Shown here in pieces: positions 9,289 to 18,045 of a stretch of 64,000 bases of DNA. The stretch comes from JACKAQ01 sp020634975 [NCBI: Calditrichia bacterium]. GTDB lineage: Bacteria > Calditrichota > Calditrichia > RBG-13-44-9. Position 1 is the first letter of the stretch. Each line of letters begins with the position of its first letter. A program made the position numbers and the translations under genes. The notes beneath the pieces were generated by a model. The model ran no database searches and was not told the DNA's origin. It saw nothing but the letters and a program-made list of their open reading frames with translations. The stretch spans positions 62,001 through 126,000 of the forward strand of contig JACKAQ010000006.1 in NCBI GenBank assembly GCA_020634975.1. Direction: 5' to 3'.

Positions 9289-10233
9289 ATGGGTTTTACA
9301 GACACATTCAATGATACTTTTGCATTTGTGTTCTGGGTGTCGGTAGTGTTGATGATTGCGATAACTTTTGCAATGGTGTATTTTATGGTTCGATATCACC
9401 ATTCCCGCAATCATCAGGCCGAAGACATTCACGGACACTTCGGGCTCGAAGTAACCTGGACAGTCATCCCCACAATTCTGGTTATGGCCATGTTTTATTA
9501 TGGCTATGTGGGCTACAAAGAAATGGATACAATTCCGGAAGATGCCATGGTTGTGGAAACCACCGGACGCATGTGGTCTTGGGCATTCAAATATGACAAT
9601 GGCATTGAAACAGACACTCTGGTTGTGCCGCAAGGCAAAGCGGTTCGTCTTAACCTCGGCTCAACGGATGTGATTCACAGCTTCTATATTCCGGCATTCA
9701 AAATCAAAAAAGATGTGGTTCCCGGCGTGAATACCACAATGTGGTTTCAACCGGATACTGCTGGAACTTACGATGTTTTTTGCGCAGAATATTGCGGCGA
9801 CCGGCATTCATATATGCTTACCAAGCTGAAAGTTTTGCCGAAAGCGCAATACGATAATTGGTACAGCACAACAGGTGCACTATTTACCAGCAATAGTTCA
9901 GCCAGCGGCAGCGGTGAGATCGGCGGAAATAACAGCGCCCGTGGCGAAATGTTAGTGAAAACAAAGGGTTGCGCTGCCTGCCATACCTTTGACGGCACAA
10001 CGCTTTTAGCGCCTTCATTAAAAGGTGTTTATGGCAAAACTGAAACCGTGATTACCGACGGTAAAGAACGCACGGTAATAGTTGATGAGGAATACCTTAT
10101 CCGTTCAATCAAGCAACCGGATGCTGACAAGGTTAAAGGCTTTGATGGCGTTGCTAGTGTTCCGATGACCCAGATCGAACTGTCCGACGAAGAAATTGCA
10201 GCAATCATCGATTATCTTAAAGAGTTAAAATGA
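9289..10233 (+). CDS. ctaC: Cytochrome c oxidase subunit II with fused cytochrome c (caa3 type)
   Basis: A 314-residue subunit that takes electrons into the oxidase. Two N-terminal transmembrane helices are followed by a cupredoxin domain holding the binuclear CuA centre: Cys165, Cys169, His173 and Met176 in CAEYCGDRHSYM, with a further His in DVIHSFYIP. After a Ser/Gly-rich linker a class I cytochrome c domain begins, with heme site CAACH at residues 228-232 and a Met candidate in VPMTQIE. This makes the enzyme caa3-type. The gene comes after subunits I, III and IV, which is not the common order. Its last four bases overlap the next gene. Confidence 0.95.
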   Translation: MGFTDTFNDTFAFVFWVSVVLMIAITFAMVYFMVRYHHSRNHQAEDIHGHFGLEVTWTVIPTILVMAMFYYGYVGYKEMDTIPEDAMVVETTGRMWSWAFKYDNGIETDTLVVPQGKAVRLNLGSTDVIHSFYIPAFKIKKDVVPGVNTTMWFQPDTAGTYDVFCAEYCGDRHSYMLTKLKVLPKAQYDNWYSTTGALFTSNSSASGSGEIGGNNSARGEMLVKTKGCAACHTFDGTTLLAPSLKGVYGKTETVITDGKERTVIVDEEYLIRSIKQPDADKVKGFDGVASVPMTQIELSDEEIAAIIDYLKELK

Positions 10234-11120
10234 TCCAAACGTATCAAGCTGCCGGTGTGCGCGAGTGGGCCGGCATCGTCATCGAACTGAGTAAAATCCG
10301 GATTTCCCAACTGGTCGCGATGTCGACTATTTTGGGTTATATTATGGCGACGGGTGAGTTATCATTGTTTCTCGTTGTTCCGGCGCTGGGCACATTCCTG
10401 CTTTCCTGCGGTTCCTCCGCACTCAATCAATTTCAGGAATGGCAATACGACAGCAAAATGCTGCGAACCCGGTATCGCCCGATTCCCTCCGGCCGTATTT
10501 CACCGGAAACCGGATTGAAAATCGCAATTGCGCTAATGGTCAGCGGCGCCGTAATTCTGGGGCTGTTTACCAATTTCACCGCATTTGCACTCGGCTTGTT
10601 CAACATCTTGTGGTATAATGGCGTTTACACGCCGTTAAAGCGCAAAACCGCGTTCGCTGTTATTCCCGGTTCGTTGATCGGCGCGATTCCGCCGGCGATC
10701 GGCTGGGCTGCCAGCGGCAGGGGATTGGAGCACCCACAAATTATGGCGATCGGGCTGTTCTTTTTTATCTGGCAGGTGCCGCATTTCTGGTTACTCATCC
10801 TCAATTTAAGCGAAGATTACCAACGCGCAGGTTTCCCGACACTCTCGAATTTGTTCGATCAGCGCCAGATTTCCCGGCTCACATTTATGTGGACACTGGC
10901 AACCGCGCTGTCATGTTTGATGATCCCGCTTTTCGGCATCGGGCATTCGGTTGTGTTGCACTGGTTGCTCTATGGCGCGGCGTTTTGGCTGATCTGGATG
11001 AGCAGGGAATTATTGAGTAGCAGTGAAAAAAACGGGATGTTTCGCGCCATGTTTATGCGCATCAATATTTACATGTTGGTGGTGATGGTTTTTCTGTCGA
11101 TCGATCGGCTAATCGTTTGA
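10230..11120 (+). CDS. ctaB: Protoheme IX farnesyltransferase (heme O synthase)
   Basis: A 296-residue UbiA-type membrane prenyltransferase that attaches a farnesyl group to heme b, making heme O for the oxidase. About eight to nine hydrophobic helices are present. The first Asp-rich site is visible around residues 64-84 as NQFQEWQYDSKMLRTRYRP, and a later YQRAGFPTLSN region corresponds to the second. It is the last gene of the oxidase operon and overlaps subunit II by four bases. No heme A synthase (ctaA) is in this window, so whether the enzyme carries heme A or O is not shown. Confidence 0.93.
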   Translation: MIQTYQAAGVREWAGIVIELSKIRISQLVAMSTILGYIMATGELSLFLVVPALGTFLLSCGSSALNQFQEWQYDSKMLRTRYRPIPSGRISPETGLKIAIALMVSGAVILGLFTNFTAFALGLFNILWYNGVYTPLKRKTAFAVIPGSLIGAIPPAIGWAASGRGLEHPQIMAIGLFFFIWQVPHFWLLILNLSEDYQRAGFPTLSNLFDQRQISRLTFMWTLATALSCLMIPLFGIGHSVVLHWLLYGAAFWLIWMSRELLSSSEKNGMFRAMFMRINIYMLVVMVFLSIDRLIV

Positions 11121-11146
11121 ATTAACTGAAAATATGAAATTGTATC

Positions 11147-11200
11147 AATCGGAAATTGGCGGTGTGTGAACGAAAAATGCACCCCAGTTTCCGATTTTTT
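11147..11200 (+). terminator. Rho-independent terminator of the oxidase operon
   Basis: A long hairpin: AATCGGAAATTGGCGGTG (11147-11164) pairs with CACCCCAGTTTCCGATT (11180-11196), with one wobble and one bulge and a 15-base loop. It runs straight into TTTTTT. It starts 27 bases after the ctaB stop. Confidence 0.85.
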
Positions 11201-11232
11201 GTTTTATGGACAACCATCGGATTAAATCGACA

Positions 11233-11263
11233 TTTGTTTTTCGAGGGTTTTAATTCGTATATT
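11233..11263 (+). promoter_or_regulatory. Candidate promoter of the lpdA-lipA cluster
   Basis: TATATT at 11258-11263, followed by GCC, with TTTG at 11233-11236. It lies between the oxidase terminator and lpdA, 55 bases before the ATG. It resembles the elements before the SCO gene and the dnaA-like gene. Confidence 0.35.
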
Positions 11264-11318
11264 GCCGGACTAAAAAATTTGACTAAAGTAGCATCCACTT
11301 ACAGATGGAGAGTTGAAT

Positions 11319-12710
11319 ATGGATTTTGATGTAGTGGTGATCGGCTCCGGCCCGGGTGGATATGTCGCAGCCATTCGTGCTTCCCAATTGGGTAAAAAAA
11401 CAGCCATTATCGAAAAAGCGGATCTTGGCGGCGTTTGCCTGAACTGGGGATGTATCCCGACCAAAGCTTTATTGCGCAGTGCCGAAGTTTATGAGATGAT
11501 GAAACACGCCAAAGATTACGGCTTAAAAGTCAACGATTACTCGTTCGATTTCGAAAGCATTGTAAAACGCAGCCGCGATGTTGCCGGACGACAGGCAAAA
11601 GGCGTTTCATTTTTGATGAAAAAAAATAAAATCGAAACCATTCTCGGTTTCGGTACCCTCAAAGATAAACATACGATTGAAGTAAAAAACAGCGACGGCG
11701 AAACCAAAACCGTCACCGCTGAAAACATTATTCTTGCGACCGGCGCGCGTGCACGGCAATTTCCCGGCTTGGAAATTGATGGCGATCGCGTGCTCAGCTA
11801 TCGCGAAGCGATGGTCATGAAAAAAATGCCCAAATCCATTTTGGTTGTGGGCGCCGGTGCAATCGGCGTTGAATTCGCGTATTTTTTTAACGCGCTCGGT
11901 GCGGAAGTGAGCATCATCGAAATGCTGCCGAATATTCTGCCCATCGAAGATGAAGATGTATCCAAAGAACTGGAAAAATCGTTCAAAAAAGCGGGCATAA
12001 AAATTCACACCGGCACCAAAGTTGAAAACTTGAAAAAAACCAAAACCAGCGTAACGCTGACAGTCAGCAAAGACGGCAAGTCTGAAGATCTGAAAGCAGA
12101 ATACGCGTTGATGGCCATCGGTGTTCAGGGTAACATCGAAAATCTGGGATTGGACGCTGCCGGCGTTCAGTTGACCGACAAAAACTGGATCAAAGTAAAC
12201 GAATATTACCAGACCAGTCAGCCGAATATTTACGCCATCGGCGATATCAACGGTCCGCCGTGGCTGGCGCATGTCGGCTCAAAAGAGGGTATTCTGGCAG
12301 CGGAACACCTCGCCGGACATAAGGTAATTCCGATCGATTACAATAATATTCCCGGCTGCACTTATTGCCAGCCGCAGGTTGCCTCGGTCGGTTTAACCGA
12401 GAAAAAAGCGCGGGAAGCCGGATACGAACTGAAAATTGGTAAATTCCCGGTTCGCGTGAACGGCAAAGCGCAGGGAATGGGCGAACTCACCGGATTTGTG
12501 AAAATAATTTATGACGCCAAATATGGCGAAATTCTCGGTTGCCACATCATCGGGCCGGAAGCGACGGAATTGATCACGGAAGTAACGCTGGCAAAATCCA
12601 TCGAAGCGACCCATGCGGAAGTGTTGCACACCATACACCCGCACCCGACACTCAGCGAAATTATCGCGGAAGCAACCCACGATGCGCTCGGCGAACCGAT
12701 TCATTTGTAA
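11319..12710 (+). CDS. lpdA: Dihydrolipoyl dehydrogenase (E3)
   Basis: A 463-residue flavoprotein that reoxidises dihydrolipoyl groups of E2 and reduces NAD. An N-terminal FAD-binding GSGPGGYVAA motif is followed by the redox-active disulfide in GGVCLNWGCIPTK. A second Rossmann motif for NAD (VVGAGAIGVEFAYFFNALGA) and the C-terminal dimer domain with the catalytic His-Pro (HTIHPHPTLSE) complete the fold. The frame could begin at a TTG at 11313, but ATG 11319 has GGAGAG seven bases upstream. It is followed by a hairpin and then lipB and E2, so it belongs to the 2-oxoacid dehydrogenase cluster. Confidence 0.96.
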   Translation: MDFDVVVIGSGPGGYVAAIRASQLGKKTAIIEKADLGGVCLNWGCIPTKALLRSAEVYEMMKHAKDYGLKVNDYSFDFESIVKRSRDVAGRQAKGVSFLMKKNKIETILGFGTLKDKHTIEVKNSDGETKTVTAENIILATGARARQFPGLEIDGDRVLSYREAMVMKKMPKSILVVGAGAIGVEFAYFFNALGAEVSIIEMLPNILPIEDEDVSKELEKSFKKAGIKIHTGTKVENLKKTKTSVTLTVSKDGKSEDLKAEYALMAIGVQGNIENLGLDAAGVQLTDKNWIKVNEYYQTSQPNIYAIGDINGPPWLAHVGSKEGILAAEHLAGHKVIPIDYNNIPGCTYCQPQVASVGLTEKKAREAGYELKIGKFPVRVNGKAQGMGELTGFVKIIYDAKYGEILGCHIIGPEATELITEVTLAKSIEATHAEVLHTIHPHPTLSEIIAEATHDALGEPIHL

Positions 12711-12727
12711 TTGAAAAATATGAACTT

Positions 12728-12762
12728 AACGCCTGTTCCCAAAATTGCGGAACAGGCGTTTC
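12728..12762 (+). terminator. Intercistronic hairpin between lpdA and lipB
   Basis: A perfect 12-base-pair stem, AACGCCTGTTCC (12728-12739) and GGAACAGGCGTT (12749-12760), with a 9-base loop. Only a weak T stretch follows, so it may act as a partial terminator or RNA-processing signal setting the ratio of E3 to the downstream genes. Confidence 0.6.
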
Positions 12763-12775
12763 TGATATAACAAAT

Positions 12776-13567
12776 ATGCAAAAATCCGGCACAAACGAAA
12801 CAAAACAATCACCGAAAGCGCTCTGGCTGATCGATCTCGGCAACTGCGGATATCGTCAGGTCTGGACGTTTCAGCAGCGGTTGCAGCGGCTGCGGATTGA
12901 ACAGCGCATTCCCGATGTGCTGATATTTGTGGAACATCCGCCGGTGTACACCATCGGGAAAAACGGCACGGAAAATCATGTGATTGCCCCGTCGCAATTT
13001 CTCAATCAACAGGGAATCGAAGTGATTCCGGTTGATCGCGGCGGCGATGTCACTTATCACGGACCGGGACAGTTGGTTGGCTATCCGATTTTCGATTTGC
13101 ATCAGCACCGAAAAAGCGTATCTTTTTATATGCGCCAGCTTGAGGAAGTGTTTATCGATGTGTTGAAATTGTGGGATATCACCGGCGAGCGCAGCGACGG
13201 CTACACGGGTGTCTGGATTCGCAATGAAAAGATAGTGGCGCTGGGTGTCCGGATTTCGCGTTGGGTAACCATGCACGGATTTGCATTTAATATCGATCCA
13301 GATTTATCGCATTATAACGGGATCATCCCATGCGGCATTTTCCACATGGGCGTAACGTCGTTGAGTCAACAACTTGGATATTCTGTTGAGCTGCAAGATG
13401 TCAAAAAACATGTGGTTACATCATTTCTCAAATTATTCGAATTTGCTGAAGTCCGCAACATTGCGGTCGATAGCGATGCAGTGATGACTGCGCCGGAAGC
13501 GGTTGCCGACAGTTTGTGCAGCATGCAGGAAATGCCAAATTTTATAGAACAGGAGAACATGCAATGA
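12776..13567 (+). CDS. lipB: Octanoyl-ACP:protein octanoyltransferase
   Basis: A 263-residue enzyme that moves octanoyl from acyl carrier protein to lipoyl-domain lysines, the first step of lipoate attachment. Visible motifs are RGGDVTYHGPGQLVGYP (the LipB signature with His), a later GVRISRWVTMHGFAFN and IPCGI with the catalytic Cys. The frame extends upstream into lpdA, but ATG 12776 follows the intercistronic hairpin and gives the family's length plus a short tail. Its stop overlaps the E2 start (ATGA), so lipoate attachment is translationally coupled to its substrate protein. Confidence 0.94.
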   Translation: MQKSGTNETKQSPKALWLIDLGNCGYRQVWTFQQRLQRLRIEQRIPDVLIFVEHPPVYTIGKNGTENHVIAPSQFLNQQGIEVIPVDRGGDVTYHGPGQLVGYPIFDLHQHRKSVSFYMRQLEEVFIDVLKLWDITGERSDGYTGVWIRNEKIVALGVRISRWVTMHGFAFNIDPDLSHYNGIIPCGIFHMGVTSLSQQLGYSVELQDVKKHVVTSFLKLFEFAEVRNIAVDSDAVMTAPEAVADSLCSMQEMPNFIEQENMQ

Positions 13568-15300
13568 AAGTTGATGTGCTAATGCCAAAGCTCGGCGAAA
13601 GCATCACGGAAGGCACCGTTGTAAAATGGTGGAAGCAGCCGGGCGACTTCGTGAAAAAAGATGAAACGTTGCTGGAAATTTCCACTGATAAAGTGGATTC
13701 TGAAATCCCCAGCCCTTACGAAGGGGTTTTGGTGGAAATAAAAGCATCGGAAAACGATACGGTTGAAGTAGATGGCGTCATCGCCATTATCGATACGGAA
13801 GCCAGTGGTGCGGCAGCAAAAACCGACGCCCCGGCAGAGCCGAAAAAAGCAGCAGAAGACCAAAAGCCCAAACCGGCAGAAAAGCCTGTTGAAGCGACAG
13901 ATTCCTCCAGCAACGGCAAATCTTCCGGCGGCGAGGTTGTCGAAGTGGAGATGCCAAAACTGGGTGAAAGCATCACCGAAGGTTCCATCGTAAAATGGTG
14001 GAAACAAGTGGGCGATGCTGTGAAAAAAGATGAAACGCTGCTGGAAATTTCCACGGACAAAGTGGATTCCGAAATTCCCAGCCCGTACGAAGGCACAATT
14101 ACTGAAATTCTTGCCAAAGAAGGCGATACCGTTCAGGTTGGCAGTGTTATTGCGAAAATCAGCTCCGGTGCATCCGTCGGCAGCGCAGGCAAACCTGCCG
14201 CGCCAGCTCCGGAAAAATCGACAGATACCAACGGCGCCAGCCCGGAAGCAGTAACCGAAGCTGCCCAATCGACAGATTCGCGTGATGTTTCGCGGAGCAA
14301 AGGCGGGAAGTTTTTCTCACCGTTGGTTCGCAGCATCGCCCGCACCGAAGGTGTTTCGATAGACGAGCTGGAAAATATTTCCGGAACCGGTGTGGACGGA
14401 CGTGTCACTAAAAAAGATATCCTCAATTATATTGAGTCGGGCAGAACCGTAAGCCGTCCGGCAGCGCCTTCCGCCCCGGAAAAAACCGCGGCACAGCCGA
14501 AGGCAGCCCCGGCAAAACCGGCTGCAGCACCGCAACCGGCAGCCGTTCAGCAACCCATGCCGTCGCTGGATGACGTTCAGCAAAAATTCGAAGGCAAACG
14601 CGCCGAAGTCCTGCCGATGGACAATATCCGCAAACGCATTGCCGATCACATGGTGATGAGCAAACATACTTCGCCGCACGTTTACGGCGTTGCAGAAGTG
14701 GATTTTACCAACGCACTATCGCTGGTGACCAAAAATCGCGAAAGCTGGCAACAGCGCGAAAAAATGAAGCTGACGGTCAACCCGCTGATTTTGTATTCCG
14801 TGGCCAAAGCGCTCACCGATTTCCCGGACATCAACGCATCGGTGGAAGGACATAATATTGTAAAATATAATTATTCGAACATCGGGATGGCTGTGGCAAC
14901 CGATCGCGGATTGCTGGTGCCCGTCCTCAAAAATGCAGATGAAATGAATTTTCGCGGTGTTGCGCGAAATGCATATGATTTGGCGATCCGCACCCGCGAC
15001 CGCAAACTGAAGCCCGACGAAGTAACTGGCGCAACCTTTACTGTTACCAATTACGGCGTGTTCGGAAACGTGATCGGTTTCCCGATCATCAACCAGCCGA
15101 ACGTAGCGATTTTGGGTGTTGGTGCCATCAAAAAACGCCCGGTTGTTCTGGAAACCGAACACGGTGATATCATCGCGATTCGCCAGATTGGTTACATGAC
15201 GCTGTCTTACGATCACCGGATTGTCGATGGCGAACTGGGTGACAAATTCCTGCAGCGCGTTCGTGAATATCTGGAAAACTTCCAGGAAGACTGGCTGTAG
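13564..15300 (+). CDS. Dihydrolipoamide acyltransferase (E2) with two lipoyl domains
   Basis: A 578-residue core subunit of a 2-oxoacid dehydrogenase. Two nearly identical lipoyl domains lie at about residues 1-78 and 130-205, each with the lipoylated Lys in EISTDKVDSEIPSP. Ala/Pro-rich linkers lead to a peripheral-subunit binding domain near 250-290 (FFSPLVRSIARTEGVSIDEL) and to the catalytic acyltransferase domain from about 345, ending with the active-site DHRIVDG. ATG 13564 has AGGAG eight bases upstream and overlaps the lipB stop. The type (branched-chain, pyruvate or 2-oxoglutarate) is not settled; the fused E1 favours branched-chain or a broad substrate range. Confidence 0.95.
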   Translation: MKVDVLMPKLGESITEGTVVKWWKQPGDFVKKDETLLEISTDKVDSEIPSPYEGVLVEIKASENDTVEVDGVIAIIDTEASGAAAKTDAPAEPKKAAEDQKPKPAEKPVEATDSSSNGKSSGGEVVEVEMPKLGESITEGSIVKWWKQVGDAVKKDETLLEISTDKVDSEIPSPYEGTITEILAKEGDTVQVGSVIAKISSGASVGSAGKPAAPAPEKSTDTNGASPEAVTEAAQSTDSRDVSRSKGGKFFSPLVRSIARTEGVSIDELENISGTGVDGRVTKKDILNYIESGRTVSRPAAPSAPEKTAAQPKAAPAKPAAAPQPAAVQQPMPSLDDVQQKFEGKRAEVLPMDNIRKRIADHMVMSKHTSPHVYGVAEVDFTNALSLVTKNRESWQQREKMKLTVNPLILYSVAKALTDFPDINASVEGHNIVKYNYSNIGMAVATDRGLLVPVLKNADEMNFRGVARNAYDLAIRTRDRKLKPDEVTGATFTVTNYGVFGNVIGFPIINQPNVAILGVGAIKKRPVVLETEHGDIIAIRQIGYMTLSYDHRIVDGELGDKFLQRVREYLENFQEDWL

Positions 15301-15354
15301 CAACTCAAGATAGCACGTTCATCCGACTGATTTTGAAATAAAAAAGGATACAAA

Positions 15355-16248
15355 ATGGAGCGGAAACGCACCCGGCCAGATTGGCTGAAAGTAAAATTTT
15401 CCGTTAACGAGAGTTACAAAGACATGCTGGAACTCGTTCGGGAAAACAATTTGCACACAGTTTGCCAGGAAGCCCGTTGCCCGAATCAAAGCGAATGCTG
15501 GGGTAAAGGCACCGCAACATTGATGATTTTGGGCGATACCTGCACTCGCTCCTGCGGCTTTTGTGCCGTCAAAACCGGTCGTCCGACGGGATATGACCGG
15601 CATGAACCGTATCGCGTGGGGCAGGCTGTTCGATTGATGAATTTGAATCACGTGGTCATCACCTCCGTGAACCGTGATGAGCTGAAAGATCAGGGTTCGG
15701 AAGTTTGGGCGGAAACCATTCTGCAAATCCGCAAGCAATCCCCCAAAACATCGGTGGAAGTGCTGATTCCCGATTTTAAAGGCGTTTGGGAACCCCTGAA
15801 AACGGTGATCGACGCGCACCCGGATATTCTGGCGCATAACACGGAAACGGTTCCGCGATTGCACCGCCGGGTTCGCCCTCAGGCAAAATACGCCCGTTCG
15901 CTGGAAGTGCTCGAAAAATCCAAACATAACGGGATGGTTACCAAAACCGGCATCATGGTTGGACTTGGTGAGACCCGGGAGGAAATTATTGATCTGATGC
16001 GCGATCTGGCTGCAATTCAGGTAGATATTTTTACGATCGGACAATATTTGCAACCCACCAAAAGGCACCTTCCGGTGGAGCGTTTTGTGCACCCGGACGA
16101 ATTTGCCGAATACAAAAAAATCGGTGAGGAATTGGGTATCAAACACGTTGAATCCGGACCGCTGGTGCGCAGTTCCTACCATGCGGAAGAGCAGGTTGAG
16201 ACGATGCGACAAGGTCCCTGCGGAACGCCCACACCATCGGTTATTTAA
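15355..16248 (+). CDS. lipA: Lipoyl synthase
   Basis: A 297-residue radical-SAM enzyme that inserts two sulfurs into octanoylated E2. The auxiliary cluster cysteines are in CQEARCPNQSECW and the radical-SAM cluster in CTRSCGFC (C-x3-C-x2-C). The C-terminal Arg-Ser-Ser-Tyr motif (VRSSYHAEEQ), whose Ser ligates the auxiliary cluster, is present. AAAGGA precedes ATG 15355. With lipB and E2 upstream it completes lipoylation, and a strong terminator follows it. Confidence 0.97.
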   Translation: MERKRTRPDWLKVKFSVNESYKDMLELVRENNLHTVCQEARCPNQSECWGKGTATLMILGDTCTRSCGFCAVKTGRPTGYDRHEPYRVGQAVRLMNLNHVVITSVNRDELKDQGSEVWAETILQIRKQSPKTSVEVLIPDFKGVWEPLKTVIDAHPDILAHNTETVPRLHRRVRPQAKYARSLEVLEKSKHNGMVTKTGIMVGLGETREEIIDLMRDLAAIQVDIFTIGQYLQPTKRHLPVERFVHPDEFAEYKKIGEELGIKHVESGPLVRSSYHAEEQVETMRQGPCGTPTPSVI

Positions 16249-16265
16249 TTTGCTAAAAAAAGATC

Positions 16266-16299
16266 AAGCCCTTGCAAACAGTTTTTGTAAGGGCTTTTT
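16266..16299 (+). terminator. Rho-independent terminator after lipA
   Basis: A 13-base-pair stem, AAGCCCTTGCAAA (16266-16278) with TTTGTAAGGGCTT (16284-16296), one G-U pair and a 5-base loop, followed by a T run. Confidence 0.92.
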
Positions 16300-16410
16300 C
16301 ACAGCCTGAAAAACCATTTAATCTCTTGACTATTTCGAATAATTATTGTTAATTGTGCCTGCCGAACAAAAAATCAGTCAGTTTTTTGCCCCCAAATTTC
16401 CCTTAGCCGT

Positions 16411-16454
16411 TTAAGATTTTCAATCTTAATTGGGATTCATCTATTGCTTATAAT
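16411..16454 (+). promoter_or_regulatory. Dyad operator and TATAAT box before pntAA
   Basis: TTAAGATT (16411-16418) and AATCTTAA (16422-16429) form a perfect 8-base dyad around TTC. A consensus TATAAT sits at 16449-16454, 72 bases before the pntAA start. The dyad covers where the -35 element should be, as expected for a repressor or activator site. Outer CCCAA (16391-16395) and TTGGG (16430-16434) could extend it into a hairpin. The bound regulator is unknown. Confidence 0.45.
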
Positions 16455-16526
16455 TTCTGAAAAAAATGTATTACATAAATTAGTCTCTTACAGGTTATAC
16501 AGAAAAGACGAAAAAGGCTGAATGAA

Positions 16527-17678
16527 ATGAAAGTAGGCGTTCTGAAAGAGACATTTCCTGACGAACGACGGGTAGCTCTTGTTCCTGCCGGTGTAACAAT
16601 CCTAAAAAAATCTGGTTTGGATGTTGAAGTTGAAGCTGGTTCAGGTAATGCCGCCGGTTTCACCGACGATGAATATCGCGACAAAGGGGCTGAAATTATC
16701 GCCGATCGCAACGCGATTTTATCCAATGCGGATATTTTGTTACAGGTGCGCGGATATGGTGCGAATCCCGAATTCGGAAAGAATGATCTCAAAAGCAGCA
16801 AGCCCGGTCAAATTGTGATTGGGTTTCAGGAACCGTTAACCGCAAAAGCCGAAATGAGCGCGTATGCAGAGCATAAGCTGACGGTATTTGCAACAGAGTT
16901 GGTTCCGCGTATTACCCGCGCTCAAAGTATGGATACGCTGTCTTCGATGGCGAACCTCGCCGGTTACAAAGCTGTGTTGCTGGCTGCAAACTACCTCCCC
17001 AAAATTTTTCCGATGATGATGACTGCCGCGGGGACAATTGTCGCTGCAAAAGTTTTGATCGTTGGTGTCGGCGTTGCCGGATTGCAAGCGATTGCTACCG
17101 CACGGCGATTGGGTGCGATTGTGCATGCATACGATATTCGTCCTGCTGTAAAAGAGCAGGTGCTGAGCCTCGGCGCCAAATTTGTTGAAATGGAACTGGA
17201 AGCCGGCGATGCAGAAACATCTGGCGGATACGCCAAAGCGATGGACGAGGAATTCTATCGCAAACAGCGTGAACTGATGACCAAGGTTGTTTCCGAAAGC
17301 GATGTGGTAATTACCACCGCTGCAATCCCCGGTAAAAAAGCACCGATTTTGGTGACGGAAGATATGGTCAAACATATGCATCCGCGATCAGTGATTGTCG
17401 ATCTCGCTGCCGAGCGTGGCGGAAACTGCGAAATTACAGTTCCGGGCGAAGTCGTTGAAAAACATGGTGTTACGATTGTCGGCACAGCAAACTTGCCATC
17501 TGAACTGGCATACAATGCCAGCCAGGCTTACTCCAAAAACCTGACTAATTTTGTTGCACTTTTGGTGAAAAAAGGTGAGTTGGAAATCAACATGGAAGAT
17601 GAAATTATCGCAGAAAGCATGGTCACTCGCGATGGTGCAATAGTAAATAACAAGGTAAAAGAAGCGCTTCAGCTTTAA
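16527..17678 (+). CDS. pntAA: NAD(P) transhydrogenase subunit alpha, NAD-binding part
   Basis: A 383-residue NAD(H)-binding domain I of proton-translocating transhydrogenase, which moves hydride between NADH and NADP using the proton gradient. It starts with the family sequence MKVGVLKETFPDERRVA and carries the Rossmann motif GVAGLQAIATARRLGA, then YDIRP. The alpha subunit is split in two genes here (AA and AB), as in many bacteria. AB and B follow directly. Confidence 0.95.
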   Translation: MKVGVLKETFPDERRVALVPAGVTILKKSGLDVEVEAGSGNAAGFTDDEYRDKGAEIIADRNAILSNADILLQVRGYGANPEFGKNDLKSSKPGQIVIGFQEPLTAKAEMSAYAEHKLTVFATELVPRITRAQSMDTLSSMANLAGYKAVLLAANYLPKIFPMMMTAAGTIVAAKVLIVGVGVAGLQAIATARRLGAIVHAYDIRPAVKEQVLSLGAKFVEMELEAGDAETSGGYAKAMDEEFYRKQRELMTKVVSESDVVITTAAIPGKKAPILVTEDMVKHMHPRSVIVDLAAERGGNCEITVPGEVVEKHGVTIVGTANLPSELAYNASQAYSKNLTNFVALLVKKGELEINMEDEIIAESMVTRDGAIVNNKVKEALQL

Positions 17679-17730
17679 TAGTATTAGCGATTTACCTCGT
17701 ATACATTTTGATTAATACGGTAGGAAAGAA

Positions 17731-18042
17731 ATGGACTTAATATCAGCTCTAACGGTTTTTGTTTTGGCGATTTATGTCGGATTCGAAGTCATTACAAAGG
17801 TCCCACCAACATTACACACACCGCTGATGTCCGGTTCTAATGCAATTTCGGGCATTACTTTGGTTGGGGCAGTCATTGCAACCGGAGTAATGCTTCATCC
17901 GGATGTCGCTTCTACATATATCCTGGGGTATTCGCTGACGAATATTCTTGGATTTCTTGCAGTTGTTTTTGCGACGATAAACGTTGTTGGCGGTTTTATG
18001 GTAACCCACCGAATGTTGGAAATGTTCAAAAAGAAGGACTAA
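17731..18042 (+). CDS. pntAB: NAD(P) transhydrogenase subunit alpha, membrane part
   Basis: A 103-residue protein with three transmembrane helices. The family motif VPPTLHTPLMSGSNAISGI (residues 27-45) is intact. It forms part of the proton channel together with PntB. It starts 52 bases after pntAA and ends 3 bases before pntB. Confidence 0.95.
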   Translation: MDLISALTVFVLAIYVGFEVITKVPPTLHTPLMSGSNAISGITLVGAVIATGVMLHPDVASTYILGYSLTNILGFLAVVFATINVVGGFMVTHRMLEMFKKKD

Positions 18043-18045
18043 TTC

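Noticed and set aside
13579-14268. Open frame of 229 codons on the minus strand opposite E2
   Set aside because: Antisense of the duplicated lipoyl domains; Phe- and Arg-rich shadow with internal repeats copied from the lipoyl sequence.
15319-16212. Open frame of 297 codons on the minus strand opposite lipA
   Set aside because: It mirrors lipA and its protein reads as antisense residue composition with no recognisable motifs; lipA carries all its cysteines.
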